From Actinomycetes bacterium (lineage in GTDB: Bacteria > Actinomycetota > Acidimicrobiia > Acidimicrobiales > RAAP-2): a DNA stretch of 44,310 bases. Both the position numbers and the translations under genes were made by a program. Below are positions 15,294 through 24,049 of the stretch, one piece after another. A model generated the notes under the pieces. That model did no database searches, was not told the origin of the DNA, and was given only the letters and a program-made list of their open reading frames with translations. The stretch is taken from the NCBI GenBank assembly GCA_021801235.1, contig JAJYYG010000105.1:1-44310 (forward strand). Reading direction: 5' to 3'. Positions within the stretch are counted from its first letter, which is position 1; every line of letters starts with the position of its first letter.

Positions 15294-15986
15294 GTGAACG
15301 GCACGGTCGAGCTGGTGGACTCCGTCCCCGACGCCTTCGCCTCCCTGGTCCGTCAGGAGCTGGCGGAAGCGGGTGACGACGATCGCTCCCTGTTCCTCTC
15401 GGGGGGAGGGACGGCCGCGGCGTGCTACCGGCGCCTGGCGGAGCTCGGCGGTTCCATGGACTGGGAGTCCGTCGACGTCTACTGGGGCGACGAGCGATGC
15501 GTGCCGCCGGACGACGTCGACTCCAACTACCGGCTCTGCCGCGAGGCGCTGCTCGACCGGGTGCCTCCGGCGCGCTCCGTGCACCCCATGTACCGGTCAG
15601 GGCCTCCCGACGAAGCGGCGTCCGCCTACCAGCACCTGGTCGCCCCGCTCCGCTCCTTCGGCCTCGTCCACCTCGGGATGGGCCCGGACGGCCACTGTGC
15701 CTCGCTGTTCCCCGGGGCCGAGACCCTCGGGATCGCCGACCCCGGGACCCTCGTCGTCGCCACCCGTGACCCGCTGGACCACAACCCCCACGACCGCATC
15801 ACCCTCACCCTCCCGGCCATCGCCCGGGCGCGCCTGGTGGTGTTCACCGTCTCCGGCGCCGCCAAGCACCGGGCCTTCGCCGGCATCCTCGCGGGAGAGG
15901 ACCTGCCCGCCGCCCGGGTGGACGCCGCCGCCGTCCTCTGGCTGGTCGACCGGGAGGCCGCCCAGGGAGTCCCCCCGCGCCGCTGA
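15294..15986 (+). CDS. pgl: 6-phosphogluconolactonase
   Basis: Hydrolyses 6-phosphogluconolactone, the product of zwf. The 230-residue product has the family motifs LSGGGTAAACYRRLA, YWGDERCVPPDDVDSNYRL, GLVHLGMGPDGHCASLFPG and LTLPAIARARLVVFTVSG. I chose GTG 15294, which has GGGGGAGGGA a few nucleotides upstream. Three more in-frame GTGs at 15228, 15237 and 15246 would add 16-22 residues of Ser/Pro/Val and would overlap the zwf stop (GTGA). It is the last gene of the pentose-phosphate operon, 103 bp before fbiC. Confidence 0.93.
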   Translation: MNGTVELVDSVPDAFASLVRQELAEAGDDDRSLFLSGGGTAAACYRRLAELGGSMDWESVDVYWGDERCVPPDDVDSNYRLCREALLDRVPPARSVHPMYRSGPPDEAASAYQHLVAPLRSFGLVHLGMGPDGHCASLFPGAETLGIADPGTLVVATRDPLDHNPHDRITLTLPAIARARLVVFTVSGAAKHRAFAGILAGEDLPAARVDAAAVLWLVDREAAQGVPPRR

Positions 15987-16075
15987 ACACCCCCCGCACT
16001 CCTGCCCCGCGGGGCCGCAGCGATCCTTGCGTCGGTGCTCCCCACGAGCCCGGCGAGGCCGGCCGGTCTCTCCGG

Positions 16076-16081
16076 TAAGGT
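16076..16081 (+). promoter_or_regulatory. -10-like element of fbiC
   Basis: TAAGGT, 8 nt before the fbiC ATG, in a context nearly identical to the tkt promoter region. Confidence 0.5.
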
Positions 16082-16089
16082 GGCCGCCG

Positions 16090-18465
16090 ATGCCCCCGCA
16101 CGAACCGGTCCCCCCGTTCCACGGCACCGACGAGGACGGTTCCCCCGGCCGATGGCCGGGGCTGGCCGAGGCCGACCTTGCCGACCTGCAGGAGCGGGCC
16201 CGGGCGGTCCGCGACCGGGCCCACGGCAACCGGGTGACCTTCTCGCCGAAGGTCTTCATCCCCCTCACCATGCTGTGCCGAGACCGGTGCGGCTACTGCA
16301 CCTTCGCCAAGGCCCCCGCCCGGCTCCCGTCCCCCTACCTCGAGCTCGACCACGTGCTCGCCATCGCCGAGGACGGCCGGCGGGCCGGGTGCCACGAAGC
16401 GCTCTTCACTCTCGGGGAGCTTCCCGAGGACCGCTACCCCGACGCCCGCCGGTGGCTCGGAGACCACGGCTACGCCTCGACGGTCGACTATCTGGTCGCC
16501 GCCTGCGGGGCCGTGCGGGACGAGACCGGGCTCCTCCCCCACGCCAACGCGGGAGCGCTCGCCCCCGACGACCTGGCCCGTCTCCGGGAGGTCAGCGCCA
16601 GCCAGGGGATGATGATCGAGTCGGTCAACCCGGACCTGGCCGCCCACCGGTCGTCCCCCGACAAGGCGCCGGACCGCCGGCTGGCGACCCTCGACGCCGC
16701 CGGCGCACTGTCCGTCCCCTTCACCACCGGGCTGCTGGTCGGCATCGGCGAGTCGCGGGCCGACCGCATCGCCACCCTGGTCGCCATCGCCGCCAGCCAC
16801 CGCCGGTACGGCCACGTCCAGGAGGTCATCATCCAGAACTTCCTGCCCAAGGTGGGGACGGCCATGCACCGGCACCCACCGTGCCCCGCCGAGGAGTTCC
16901 ACTGGACGCTCGCGGCTGCCCGCCTCGTCCTCCCCCCGGAGATCCACCTGCAGGCGCCGCCCAACCTGTCGGACGACCTGGCGCCCCTGCTGGCCTCCGG
17001 GATCGACGACTGGGGCGGCGTTTCCCCGGTCACCGCCGACCACGTCAACCCCGAGCGGGCCTGGCCCGACCTCGCCATCCTCCGCGCCGCCACCGAGGCG
17101 GCCGGCCACACGCTGGCCCCCCGGCTGACCCTCTATCCCGAGTTCGCCCTCGACCCCGAGCGGTGGCTGGCGGAGCCCATGCGCTTCCCGGTGCTCGACG
17201 CCTCCGACGCGGAGGGTCTCGGTCGGGACCACCCCTGGACCTCCGGCGGCGACGTCCCGCCGCCGATCGTCCTGGGGCAACCGTCGCTCCCGCCGGCGCC
17301 GGCGGCATACGCCTCCTCCTCCAGCGCGGTCGGCGAGGTGCTCGACGCCGTCGTCGGCGGGGCCGAGGTAGACCTCGACCAGATCGTCACCCTGTTCAGC
17401 GCGCGCGGCTCCGAGGTGCGGGCGGTGGCCGAAGTGGCCGACGGGCTGCGCGCCGACCGGGTCGGTGACGAGGTCACCTACGTCGCCAACCGGAACATCA
17501 ACTACACCAACGTCTGCACGTTCAAGTGCCGGTTCTGCGCCTTCTCCAAGGGGCCCCTGTCGCTCAACCTCCGCGGCGCGCCCTATCTGCTGGACCTCGA
17601 CGAGATCTCCGAGCGGGTCCGCCAGGCGGTCGACCGCGGCGCCACCGAGGTGTGCCTCCAGGGCGGGATCCATCCGGACTTCGACGGGGACTACTACCTC
17701 GACGTCATCCGGGCGGTGCGGGCCGCCTCTGCGACCATCCACATCCACGGGTTCACCGCCCTGGAGGTGACCGAGGGCGCCCGGCGCAACGGTGTCCCCC
17801 TCGCCGCCTACCTGACCGACCTGCGCGAGGCGGGGCTGAGGACCCTCCCCGGCACCGCGGCCGAGATCCTCGACGACGAGGTGCGGGCCATCCTCTGCCC
17901 GGACAAGATCGACACCGACCAGTGGCTCGACGTCCACCGGACCGCCCACGGCGTCGGCCTGCGGTCCAACGTCACCATCATGTTCGGTGCCGTCGAACAG
18001 CCGGTCTCCTGGGCACGGCACCTGGTCCGGACCCGCCAGCTCCAACGCGAGACGGGGGGGTTCACCGAGTTCGTCCCGCTCCCGTTCGTCCACATGGCGA
18101 CGCCGCTCTACCTGCGGCGCCGGGCGCGACGGGGCCCGACCTTCCGGGAGACCCTGCTCATGCACGCCGTCGGTCGGATCGCCTATCGCGGCGCCATCGA
18201 CAACATCCAGGCCAGCTGGGTCAAGCTGGGTGCCGACGGTGTCCGCCAGCTCCTCCGGGCCGGGGTCAACGACCTCGGCGGGACGCTCATGGACGAGAAC
18301 ATCTCGCGGGCGGCCGGTGCCTCGCACGGTCAGATGATGGACGTCGAGGGGTTCCGTGCCCTGGTCGCCCCGCTCGGGAGGACGCTGGTCCAACGCACCA
18401 CCCTCTACGGCCGGGTGGCCCAGCCGGCCGCCGCCGGGTCCGGCGCAAGCGCCGCCTCGGGCTGA
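16090..18465 (+). CDS. fbiC: Bifunctional FO synthase (CofG-CofH fusion)
   Basis: Makes 7,8-didemethyl-8-hydroxy-5-deazariboflavin (FO), the chromophore of coenzyme F420, from tyrosine and a ribityl pyrimidine. The 791-residue product carries two radical-SAM domains. The N-terminal CofG-like half has its cluster cysteines at 63, 67 and 70 (CRDRCGYC). The C-terminal CofH-like half has them at 476, 480 and 483 (CTFKCRFC). The fused form is the actinobacterial arrangement; archaea and cyanobacteria have separate subunits. A TANNNT element 8 nt before the ATG suggests its own promoter. Downstream, the LOG-family gene begins 9 nt after the stop. The other F420 genes are not in the window. Confidence 0.96.
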   Translation: MPPHEPVPPFHGTDEDGSPGRWPGLAEADLADLQERARAVRDRAHGNRVTFSPKVFIPLTMLCRDRCGYCTFAKAPARLPSPYLELDHVLAIAEDGRRAGCHEALFTLGELPEDRYPDARRWLGDHGYASTVDYLVAACGAVRDETGLLPHANAGALAPDDLARLREVSASQGMMIESVNPDLAAHRSSPDKAPDRRLATLDAAGALSVPFTTGLLVGIGESRADRIATLVAIAASHRRYGHVQEVIIQNFLPKVGTAMHRHPPCPAEEFHWTLAAARLVLPPEIHLQAPPNLSDDLAPLLASGIDDWGGVSPVTADHVNPERAWPDLAILRAATEAAGHTLAPRLTLYPEFALDPERWLAEPMRFPVLDASDAEGLGRDHPWTSGGDVPPPIVLGQPSLPPAPAAYASSSSAVGEVLDAVVGGAEVDLDQIVTLFSARGSEVRAVAEVADGLRADRVGDEVTYVANRNINYTNVCTFKCRFCAFSKGPLSLNLRGAPYLLDLDEISERVRQAVDRGATEVCLQGGIHPDFDGDYYLDVIRAVRAASATIHIHGFTALEVTEGARRNGVPLAAYLTDLREAGLRTLPGTAAEILDDEVRAILCPDKIDTDQWLDVHRTAHGVGLRSNVTIMFGAVEQPVSWARHLVRTRQLQRETGGFTEFVPLPFVHMATPLYLRRRARRGPTFRETLLMHAVGRIAYRGAIDNIQASWVKLGADGVRQLLRAGVNDLGGTLMDENISRAAGASHGQMMDVEGFRALVAPLGRTLVQRTTLYGRVAQPAAAGSGASAASG

Positions 18466-18474
18466 GCCGGTCCC

Positions 18475-19578
18475 GTGCCCACTGGTAACGGTGGGTCCTC
18501 CACCGCCGAGGACCCCGGCAGCGAGCTGTCCGTGCGCCGGGCCGTTGACGAGCTGGCGCCGGCCGATGCCTCGGAGGCCCAGCGCCGCCTGTACACCTCC
18601 ATCGTCGCCACGGTCTCCCAGCTCGCCTCGGACCGGGCCGACACCGGCGACCTGAAGATCGTCGACGCCGCTCTCGCCGAGATGCGGGCCGCCTTCTCGA
18701 TGTTCCGTCCCTACCGCGGGGAGCGGAAGGTCACCATCTTCGGCTCGGCACGCACCGACGCGGGCGACCCCGCCTACCGCAGCACCGTGGACCTCGCCGT
18801 GACCCTCGCCGCCCACGGCTGGATGGTCGTCACCGGCGCCGGCCCGGGGATCATGGCCGCCGGCATGGAAGGCGCCGGGCGGGACCGGTCGATCGGCGTG
18901 AACATCCGGCTGCCGCACGAGCAGGGGGCGAACCCGTTCATCGCCCAGGACCCGAAGCTGGTCCAGATGCGCTACTTCTTCACCCGCAAGCTGATGCTCA
19001 TCAAGGAGTCCGACGGGTACGTGGTGCTCCCCGGGGGGTTCGGGACGCTCGACGAGAGCTTCGAGGTGCTCACCCTGCTCCAGACGGGCAAGGCCGCACC
19101 GGCTCCGGTCGTCCTCCTCGACACGCCCGGGAGCGGGTACTGGGACGGGTGGAGGCGGTTCGTCGACGGCGAGGTCGCCTCCCGGGGGCTGATCTCCCCG
19201 GGCGACGAGGCGCTCTACCGCAAGACGGACGACGTCGCCACCGCGGCCGGCGAGCTGCTCGGGTTCTACCGCAACTACCACTCGTCCCGGTGGGTGGGCG
19301 ACCTGCTCGTGCTCCGCATGCAGCATGCGCCCGACCGGGCGGAGCTCGCCGACCTGAACCGCCGGTTCGCCGGCCTCCTGGCGGGCGGCGCCATCCGCGC
19401 CTCCTCCGCGCTCCCGCCCGAGCGCCGGGACGGGGACCAGGTCGGGCTGGCCCGACTGGCGCTCCGGTTCGACCGCGTCCACTACGGGCTCCTGCGGCGC
19501 CTGATCGACGCCCTGAACGACCTGGAGACACCACGGCGACCCGCAGGGGACCCGGGCCGCTCCCCCGTCGGCCGCTGA
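18475..19578 (+). CDS. LOG-family (Rossmann fold nucleotide hydrolase-like) protein
   Basis: A 367-residue protein with a central LOG/TIGR00730-type domain: KVTIFGSARTDAGDPAY, VTGAGPGIMAAGMEGAG, the MRYFFTRKLMLIKESDGYVVL segment and the signature LPGGFGTLDESFEVLTLLQTGK. Family members are cytokinin-type phosphoribohydrolases or nucleotide 5'-monophosphate nucleosidases; the substrate here is unknown. An 85-residue N-terminal helical region and a C-terminal extension of about 120 residues make it longer than LONELY GUY enzymes. The start is GTG 18475 without a clear ribosome-binding site, 9 nt after fbiC, so it probably relies on read-through from fbiC. Confidence 0.85.
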   Translation: MPTGNGGSSTAEDPGSELSVRRAVDELAPADASEAQRRLYTSIVATVSQLASDRADTGDLKIVDAALAEMRAAFSMFRPYRGERKVTIFGSARTDAGDPAYRSTVDLAVTLAAHGWMVVTGAGPGIMAAGMEGAGRDRSIGVNIRLPHEQGANPFIAQDPKLVQMRYFFTRKLMLIKESDGYVVLPGGFGTLDESFEVLTLLQTGKAAPAPVVLLDTPGSGYWDGWRRFVDGEVASRGLISPGDEALYRKTDDVATAAGELLGFYRNYHSSRWVGDLLVLRMQHAPDRAELADLNRRFAGLLAGGAIRASSALPPERRDGDQVGLARLALRFDRVHYGLLRRLIDALNDLETPRRPAGDPGRSPVGR

Positions 19579-19590
19579 GCCGGACCGGGG

Positions 19591-19857
19591 TCAGGGTCCC
19601 GGGTCACCGCCCGCCGGCGGGGCGAGGAGATGGACCGCCTTCTCGACGGCACGGCGTGCCCGCGTCAGCGCCTTCTCCTCCGCCAGCAGGCGCGCCCTCT
19701 CTTCGGCCGACGCCGGGGAGCCGTCCGTGGCAGCGTCGGACGGGTCGCCGTCACGCGCCGCCTCGGCGGCCCGGCGGAGGCGATCGAGGGCCAGGTCGGC
19801 CAGCGTGTCGGCCGCCGAGGCGAGCCGGTCCGCGACCTCTCCGACCCCGTCGATCAC
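19591..19857 (-). CDS. Small helical protein of unknown function
   Basis: An 88-residue protein that I do not recognise. It is Ala/Arg/Asp/Glu-rich with two long amphipathic helix-like stretches ([20 protein letters not shown] and [20 protein letters not shown]) around a Gly/Ser/Asp-rich hinge, and a PPAGGDPGP tail. It has no cysteine and no membrane segment. The GTG start overlaps the stop of the upstream acyl-CoA synthetase (GTGA), so translation is probably coupled. It lies 12 bp from the converging LOG gene. Gene position and heptad-like composition are the only evidence. Confidence 0.5.
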   Translation of the reverse strand: MIDGVGEVADRLASAADTLADLALDRLRRAAEAARDGDPSDAATDGSPASAEERARLLAEEKALTRARRAVEKAVHLLAPPAGGDPGP

Positions 19858-21503
19858 GACCCGGCCGGTGGTGACGGGACCTCGACTTCGATCACCTCGA
19901 GCGCCCCGTCCGCATGCCGGGCACGCAGGACCTTCTTGTCGAACTTCCCGACGCTCGTCTTCGGCAGCTCGTCGATGAACGTCCAGCGCTCGGGCATCCA
20001 CCAACGGGACACCCGCCCGTCCAGGTGGGCCAGCAGCTCGTCGGCCGTCACCGACGATCCCTCGTTGCGCACCACCGCCACCAGCGGCCGCTCGCTCCAC
20101 TTCGGGTCCGGCACCGCCACCACCGCCGCCTCGTGGACACCCGGGTGCGCCATCACCTCGTTCTCGAGCTCCACCGACGAGATCCACTCCCCGCCGGACT
20201 TGATGACGTCCTTGGTCCGGTCGGTGATCTGCATGAAGCCCCGAGGATCGAGGGTCCCGACGTCGCCGGTGCGGAGCCACCCGTCGTGGAAGCGGTCGCT
20301 GTCCGGATCCCGGTAGTAGCCGCCGGCGATCCACGGCCCGCGGACCTCGAACTCACCGACCGCCGCCCCGTCCCGGGGCATCACCGAGCCGTCCTCCGCG
20401 CAGATCCGGATCTCCACGCCGGGGAGCACCCGGCCGGTCTTCGCCCTCCACTCGAGCTCCTCGTCCCTCGGGGTCCCCCGGGGCGGGATGCCGAGCGCGC
20501 ACAGGGGGCTCGTCTCGGTCATGCCCCAGCCCTGCAGCAGCTCGATCCCGAACTGCTCGTCGAACCGCTCGAACATCGAGCGGGGCACGGCGGCACCCCC
20601 GGCGACCACCAGGCGGACCGAGGACAGGTCGACCGGGTTGGTCTCCGCGTAGCGGAGCAGGTCGTTCCAGATGGTCGGTACCCCGGCGGCGAGCGTGGGC
20701 CGGCAGGCGGCGAACACGGCCGCCAGAGGTGCAGCCTGCAGGTACTGCTGGGGCATCACCAGGTCCGCACCCACCAGAAAGGCGGCGTACGGGGTACCCC
20801 ACGCGTTCACGTGGAACATCGGGACGATGGTGAGCACCCGGTCCAGGTGGTTGACGCCCAGCGCGGCCGCCGAGCTGACCGCCATCGAGTGGAGGACGGT
20901 CGAGCGGTGGCTGTAGACGACACCCTTCGGGTTCCCCGTGGTCCCCGAGGTGTAGCACATGGACGACGCCTGCCGCTCGTCGAGCACCGGCCAGTCGAAG
21001 CCCGGTTCCTCGGCCGCGAGCAGCTCCTCGTAGTCGACCACCGGTCCGAACGGGTACTCCGCCCCGGGCTCGCCCCCGGCGACGATCACGTGGACGACCG
21101 TCGAGAGCTGGTCCCAGACCGCGGCGAGGAGGGGCGCCAGAGAGGCGTCGACGATGATCACCTTGTCCTCGGCGTGGTTGATGACGTACGCCAGTTGCTC
21201 GGCGTAGAGGCGCACGTTCAGGGTGTGGAGCACCGCCCCCATCGAGGGGACGGCGAGGTACGCCTCGAGGTGCCGCTGGTTGTTCCACTGGAAGGTCCCC
21301 ACCCGGTCGTCGGCTCCGACCCCGAGCCGACGGAGCGCGGACGCCAGCCGCTCGGCCCGTTCGGCCACCTCGGCGAACGTCGCCTCGACGTGGGTGCCGT
21401 CCGGACCGGTGACCGTCAGGACCCGGCTCTCTCCGTAGACCTGCTGCCCGTGGCGAACGATGTCGCTCACGAGCATCGGCGCATCCTGCATCGTGCTGAG
21501 CAT
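19854..21503 (-). CDS. Fatty-acid acyl-CoA synthetase (FadD/AlkK type)
   Basis: AMP-forming ligase of the ANL superfamily that activates a fatty acid to its CoA thioester; chain length is not determinable. The 549-residue product has the P-loop [19 protein letters not shown], the [13 protein letters not shown] acyl-site region typical of medium/long-chain AlkK-like enzymes, the adenine motif [15 protein letters not shown], the hinge [18 protein letters not shown] and the C-terminal lysine region [12 protein letters not shown]. The ATG at 21503 has GGGGAGGAG a few nucleotides upstream. It is divergent from the peptidoglycan hydrolase, with an unknown 88-residue gene coupled behind it. Confidence 0.92.
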   Translation of the reverse strand: MLSTMQDAPMLVSDIVRHGQQVYGESRVLTVTGPDGTHVEATFAEVAERAERLASALRRLGVGADDRVGTFQWNNQRHLEAYLAVPSMGAVLHTLNVRLYAEQLAYVINHAEDKVIIVDASLAPLLAAVWDQLSTVVHVIVAGGEPGAEYPFGPVVDYEELLAAEEPGFDWPVLDERQASSMCYTSGTTGNPKGVVYSHRSTVLHSMAVSSAAALGVNHLDRVLTIVPMFHVNAWGTPYAAFLVGADLVMPQQYLQAAPLAAVFAACRPTLAAGVPTIWNDLLRYAETNPVDLSSVRLVVAGGAAVPRSMFERFDEQFGIELLQGWGMTETSPLCALGIPPRGTPRDEELEWRAKTGRVLPGVEIRICAEDGSVMPRDGAAVGEFEVRGPWIAGGYYRDPDSDRFHDGWLRTGDVGTLDPRGFMQITDRTKDVIKSGGEWISSVELENEVMAHPGVHEAAVVAVPDPKWSERPLVAVVRNEGSSVTADELLAHLDGRVSRWWMPERWTFIDELPKTSVGKFDKKVLRARHADGALEVIEVEVPSPPAGS

Positions 21504-21785
21504 GGCGGCTCCTCCCCGGGTCGTCGGCACCTTGGTCGCCGGCACACTGACGGCGACCCGCCCGAGCATACCGACCGCCCGGGCGCACGGGCTCCCCCCG
21601 GGGAACACCCCTTGCGGACACCTGGCGGCGGTGGTGGACTGGGCGGAGCCTCGGTCGGGGAGCCCGTTGTCGCACCCGGGTCTCCCCCGCCTCCTCGTGG
21701 GCCCGGCCGTCCACCTCCCCCCGCAGGCGCGGCACGCGTCCCGAACCGGGCGCGCCGCCGCCCCGAGCCGATCCGAGGTTGGCCG
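21504..21785. other. Divergent intergenic region
   Basis: 282 bp between the acyl-CoA synthetase and the peptidoglycan hydrolase. It holds a TATGCT -10-like hexamer on the minus strand (21565-21570), about 60 nt before the synthetase ATG. I see no gene, riboswitch or strong hairpin here. Confidence 0.4.
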
Positions 21786-22718
21786 ATGGTCAAGGCGGTC
21801 GTGTCCCTCGGCGTGCTGGCGAGTCTCGCCGTCGCCGGTGCCGTCGTCGCCGCGATCGTGGTGGTGAGCGTCTCGGTCGCCGGTCCGACCGGGGCGGGCG
21901 TGCCGTCCACAGGGGCCGGAGCGGTTCCCGTCCCGGGCGGCGGTGGCCCCGCGATCCCTGCCGGCTGGCTCCCGCTGTACCGCCGGGCGGCCACCACCTG
22001 CCCGGGGCTCCCCTGGGAGGTGCTCGCCGCCATCGGGACCGTCGAGTCCGCCAGCGGGACGTCGACGGCCCCCGGGGTCCATTCGGGGGCGAACGCGGCC
22101 GGCGCCGAGGGACCCCTGCAGTTCGAGCCGGCCACCTTCGCCGCCTACGCCACGGTGGGCCCCGGCGGGTCCGAGCCGCCCTCGCCCTACGACCCGGTCG
22201 ACGCCGTCTTCTCCGCCGCCCGGATGCTGTGCGCCGACGGGGCGGGCAGCGCCTCGACCCTGGCAGGGGCGGTCGACGACTACAACCATTCGGAACGCTA
22301 CGTCCACACCGTCCTGACGCTCGCCCTGGCGTTCGGTGACAACCCGGCCGCCAGCACCACGGTCACCGCCGCCCTGGCCTTCGCCGGAGCACAACTGGGC
22401 GTCCCCTACCTCTGGGGCGGCACCGGCGCCGGAGGGTTCGACTGCTCGGGCCTCACCCAGGCCGCCTACGCGCACGCAGGGGTGACCCTGCCCAGGGTGG
22501 CGCAGGACCAGTTCGACGCCACCCCGGCGCTGGCCCCGGGTGCCTCCCTGGAGCCGGGCGACCTCCTCTTCTTCGGGAGCGGTCCCGAGGCGGTCGACCA
22601 CGTCGGCATCTACGTCGGCGCCGGCGAGATGATCGACGCGCCCCACACCGGCGCCACGGTCCGACTGGACCATGCCGACTGGTCGGGCCTGGTCGGGGTG
22701 ACCCGCCCGAGCGGATGA
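21786..22718 (+). CDS. Secreted two-domain peptidoglycan hydrolase (lytic transglycosylase + NlpC/P60)
   Basis: A 310-residue exported or membrane-anchored cell-wall enzyme. Residues about 7-30 form a hydrophobic signal or anchor. Residues about 65-185 resemble a soluble lytic transglycosylase domain with catalytic Glu87 in GTVESASG and the GPLQFEPATFAAY motif. Residues about 195-310 are an NlpC/P60 endopeptidase with Cys220 in FDCSGLTQAAY and His272 in DHVGIYVGAGEMIDAP. Together they would cut both glycan strands and stem peptides. The ATG has GAGG upstream. A linker of simple Gly/Ala/Pro sequence follows the anchor. Confidence 0.9.
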   Translation: MVKAVVSLGVLASLAVAGAVVAAIVVVSVSVAGPTGAGVPSTGAGAVPVPGGGGPAIPAGWLPLYRRAATTCPGLPWEVLAAIGTVESASGTSTAPGVHSGANAAGAEGPLQFEPATFAAYATVGPGGSEPPSPYDPVDAVFSAARMLCADGAGSASTLAGAVDDYNHSERYVHTVLTLALAFGDNPAASTTVTAALAFAGAQLGVPYLWGGTGAGGFDCSGLTQAAYAHAGVTLPRVAQDQFDATPALAPGASLEPGDLLFFGSGPEAVDHVGIYVGAGEMIDAPHTGATVRLDHADWSGLVGVTRPSG

Positions 22719-22741
22719 CGCGGGCGGCGAGGCTCCCGGAG

Positions 22742-22747
22742 TAGCGT
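22742..22747 (+). promoter_or_regulatory. -10-like element of the flavin oxidoreductase gene
   Basis: TAGCGT, about 25 nt before the ATG at 22773, leaving a short leader with the G-rich ribosome-binding stretch at 22757-22762. Confidence 0.35.
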
Positions 22748-22772
22748 CCTCCGGCAGGGGGGTGATGTCGCC

Positions 22773-24023
22773 ATGGACCGATCGGGCCGCGGAGGCGAGG
22801 ACGCAGGAACTCGGCCCGGCACGGCTCCGGGAGGGACGCGGTCGGCCGGTGGGCCGGAACCCGCCGGCCGGGGGTCTGCCCTCCGGGAGGCGCAGCTCGG
22901 CCCGCTGACACTGCGCAACCGCATCCTCAAGGCCGCGACGTTCGAGGGGGTCACTCCGCACGGCGTGGTCACCCCCGAGCTGGTTGCGTTCCACGAGCGG
23001 GTGGCGCGGGGCGGGGCCGCACTGTCGACGGTCGCCTATCTGGCCGTGTCGCCCGAGGGCCGAACAGACCGCCACTGCGTCCTCCTGGGCGACGACACGA
23101 TCGCCGGCCTCCGCCGGGTCACCGACGCCGTCCACGCCGCGGGTGCCGCCGCCGCCGCCCAGATCGGCCATGCGGGACCGGTCGCCAACGGTCGCTCCAA
23201 CCGAGCTGCCGTCCTGGCGCCCTCCGGTGGGTTCACCCCGGTGGGCTCCCGGACGCGGGGCGCATCCGACGCGGACATCGCCCGGATCACCGAGGCGTTC
23301 GGGCGGGGCGCCTCGGTGGCGAGGAAGGCCGGGTTCGACGCGGTCGAGGTCCACCTGGGGCACAACTACCTGCTGAGCGCCTTCCTCAGTCCGCACCTGA
23401 ACCGGCGCACCGACCGGTGGGGGGGATCGCTGGACCGGCGGGCCCGCTTCCCCCTCCAGGTGGTCCGGGAAGTGCGCAACGCGGTCGGACCCCGACTGGC
23501 GGTCACCGTAAAGCTCAACATGGCCGACGGCGTGCCCGGCGGCTTCTGGCTCGACGAGAGCGTGGAGTTCGCCCGGATGCTCGAAGGGGACGGTGCGGTC
23601 GACGCCATCACCCTCACCGGCGGGAGCTCGCTGGCCAATCCGATGTTCCTCTTCCGGGGCGAGGTGCCCCGGCGCGAGTTCGCCGCCACCCTGCCCGTGC
23701 CGCTCCGCCTCGGGTTCCGGGCCTTCGGCGGCCGTTTCCTGCGCGAGTACCCGTTCGAGGAGGCCTTCTTCCTCCCGTACGCCCGCCAGTTCCTCGACGC
23801 CCTCGACGTGCCCCTGGTGCTGCTCGGTGGGATCAACCGGCTGGACACCGTCGAGGCGGCGATCGGGGAGGGGTTCTCCTTCGTCGCCATGGCTCGCGCC
23901 CTGCTCCGCCAGCCCGACCTCGTCAACCGGTTCCTCCAGGGTGCGGTGGACGAGGGGTTGTGCGTGCACTGCAACCGGTGCATGCCGACCATCTACCGGG
24001 GGACGCGCTGCGTCCTCGCCTGA
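22773..24023 (+). CDS. NADH:flavin oxidoreductase, Old Yellow Enzyme family
   Basis: FMN-binding TIM-barrel protein of 416 residues. An N-terminal tail of about 35 Gly/Arg/Pro residues precedes the barrel start LGPLTLRNRILKAATFEG. Further family motifs are AQIGHAGP, AGFDAVEVHLGHNYLLSAFLSPHLNRRTDRWGGS (substrate and flavin loop; His/Asn pair HLGHNY) and VLLGGINRLDTVEAAIGEGFSFVAMARALLRQPDL. A cysteine-rich C-terminal end, CVHCNRCMPTIYRGTRC, resembles the Fe-S-binding segment of the 2,4-dienoyl-CoA reductase/BaiC subgroup, but no NAD(P)-FAD domain follows. The substrate is unknown. It converges on gltD. Confidence 0.88.
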   Translation: MDRSGRGGEDAGTRPGTAPGGTRSAGGPEPAGRGSALREAQLGPLTLRNRILKAATFEGVTPHGVVTPELVAFHERVARGGAALSTVAYLAVSPEGRTDRHCVLLGDDTIAGLRRVTDAVHAAGAAAAAQIGHAGPVANGRSNRAAVLAPSGGFTPVGSRTRGASDADIARITEAFGRGASVARKAGFDAVEVHLGHNYLLSAFLSPHLNRRTDRWGGSLDRRARFPLQVVREVRNAVGPRLAVTVKLNMADGVPGGFWLDESVEFARMLEGDGAVDAITLTGGSSLANPMFLFRGEVPRREFAATLPVPLRLGFRAFGGRFLREYPFEEAFFLPYARQFLDALDVPLVLLGGINRLDTVEAAIGEGFSFVAMARALLRQPDLVNRFLQGAVDEGLCVHCNRCMPTIYRGTRCVLA

Positions 24024-24049
24024 GGGGCTCCCGGGTGGGTCCGACGGTC

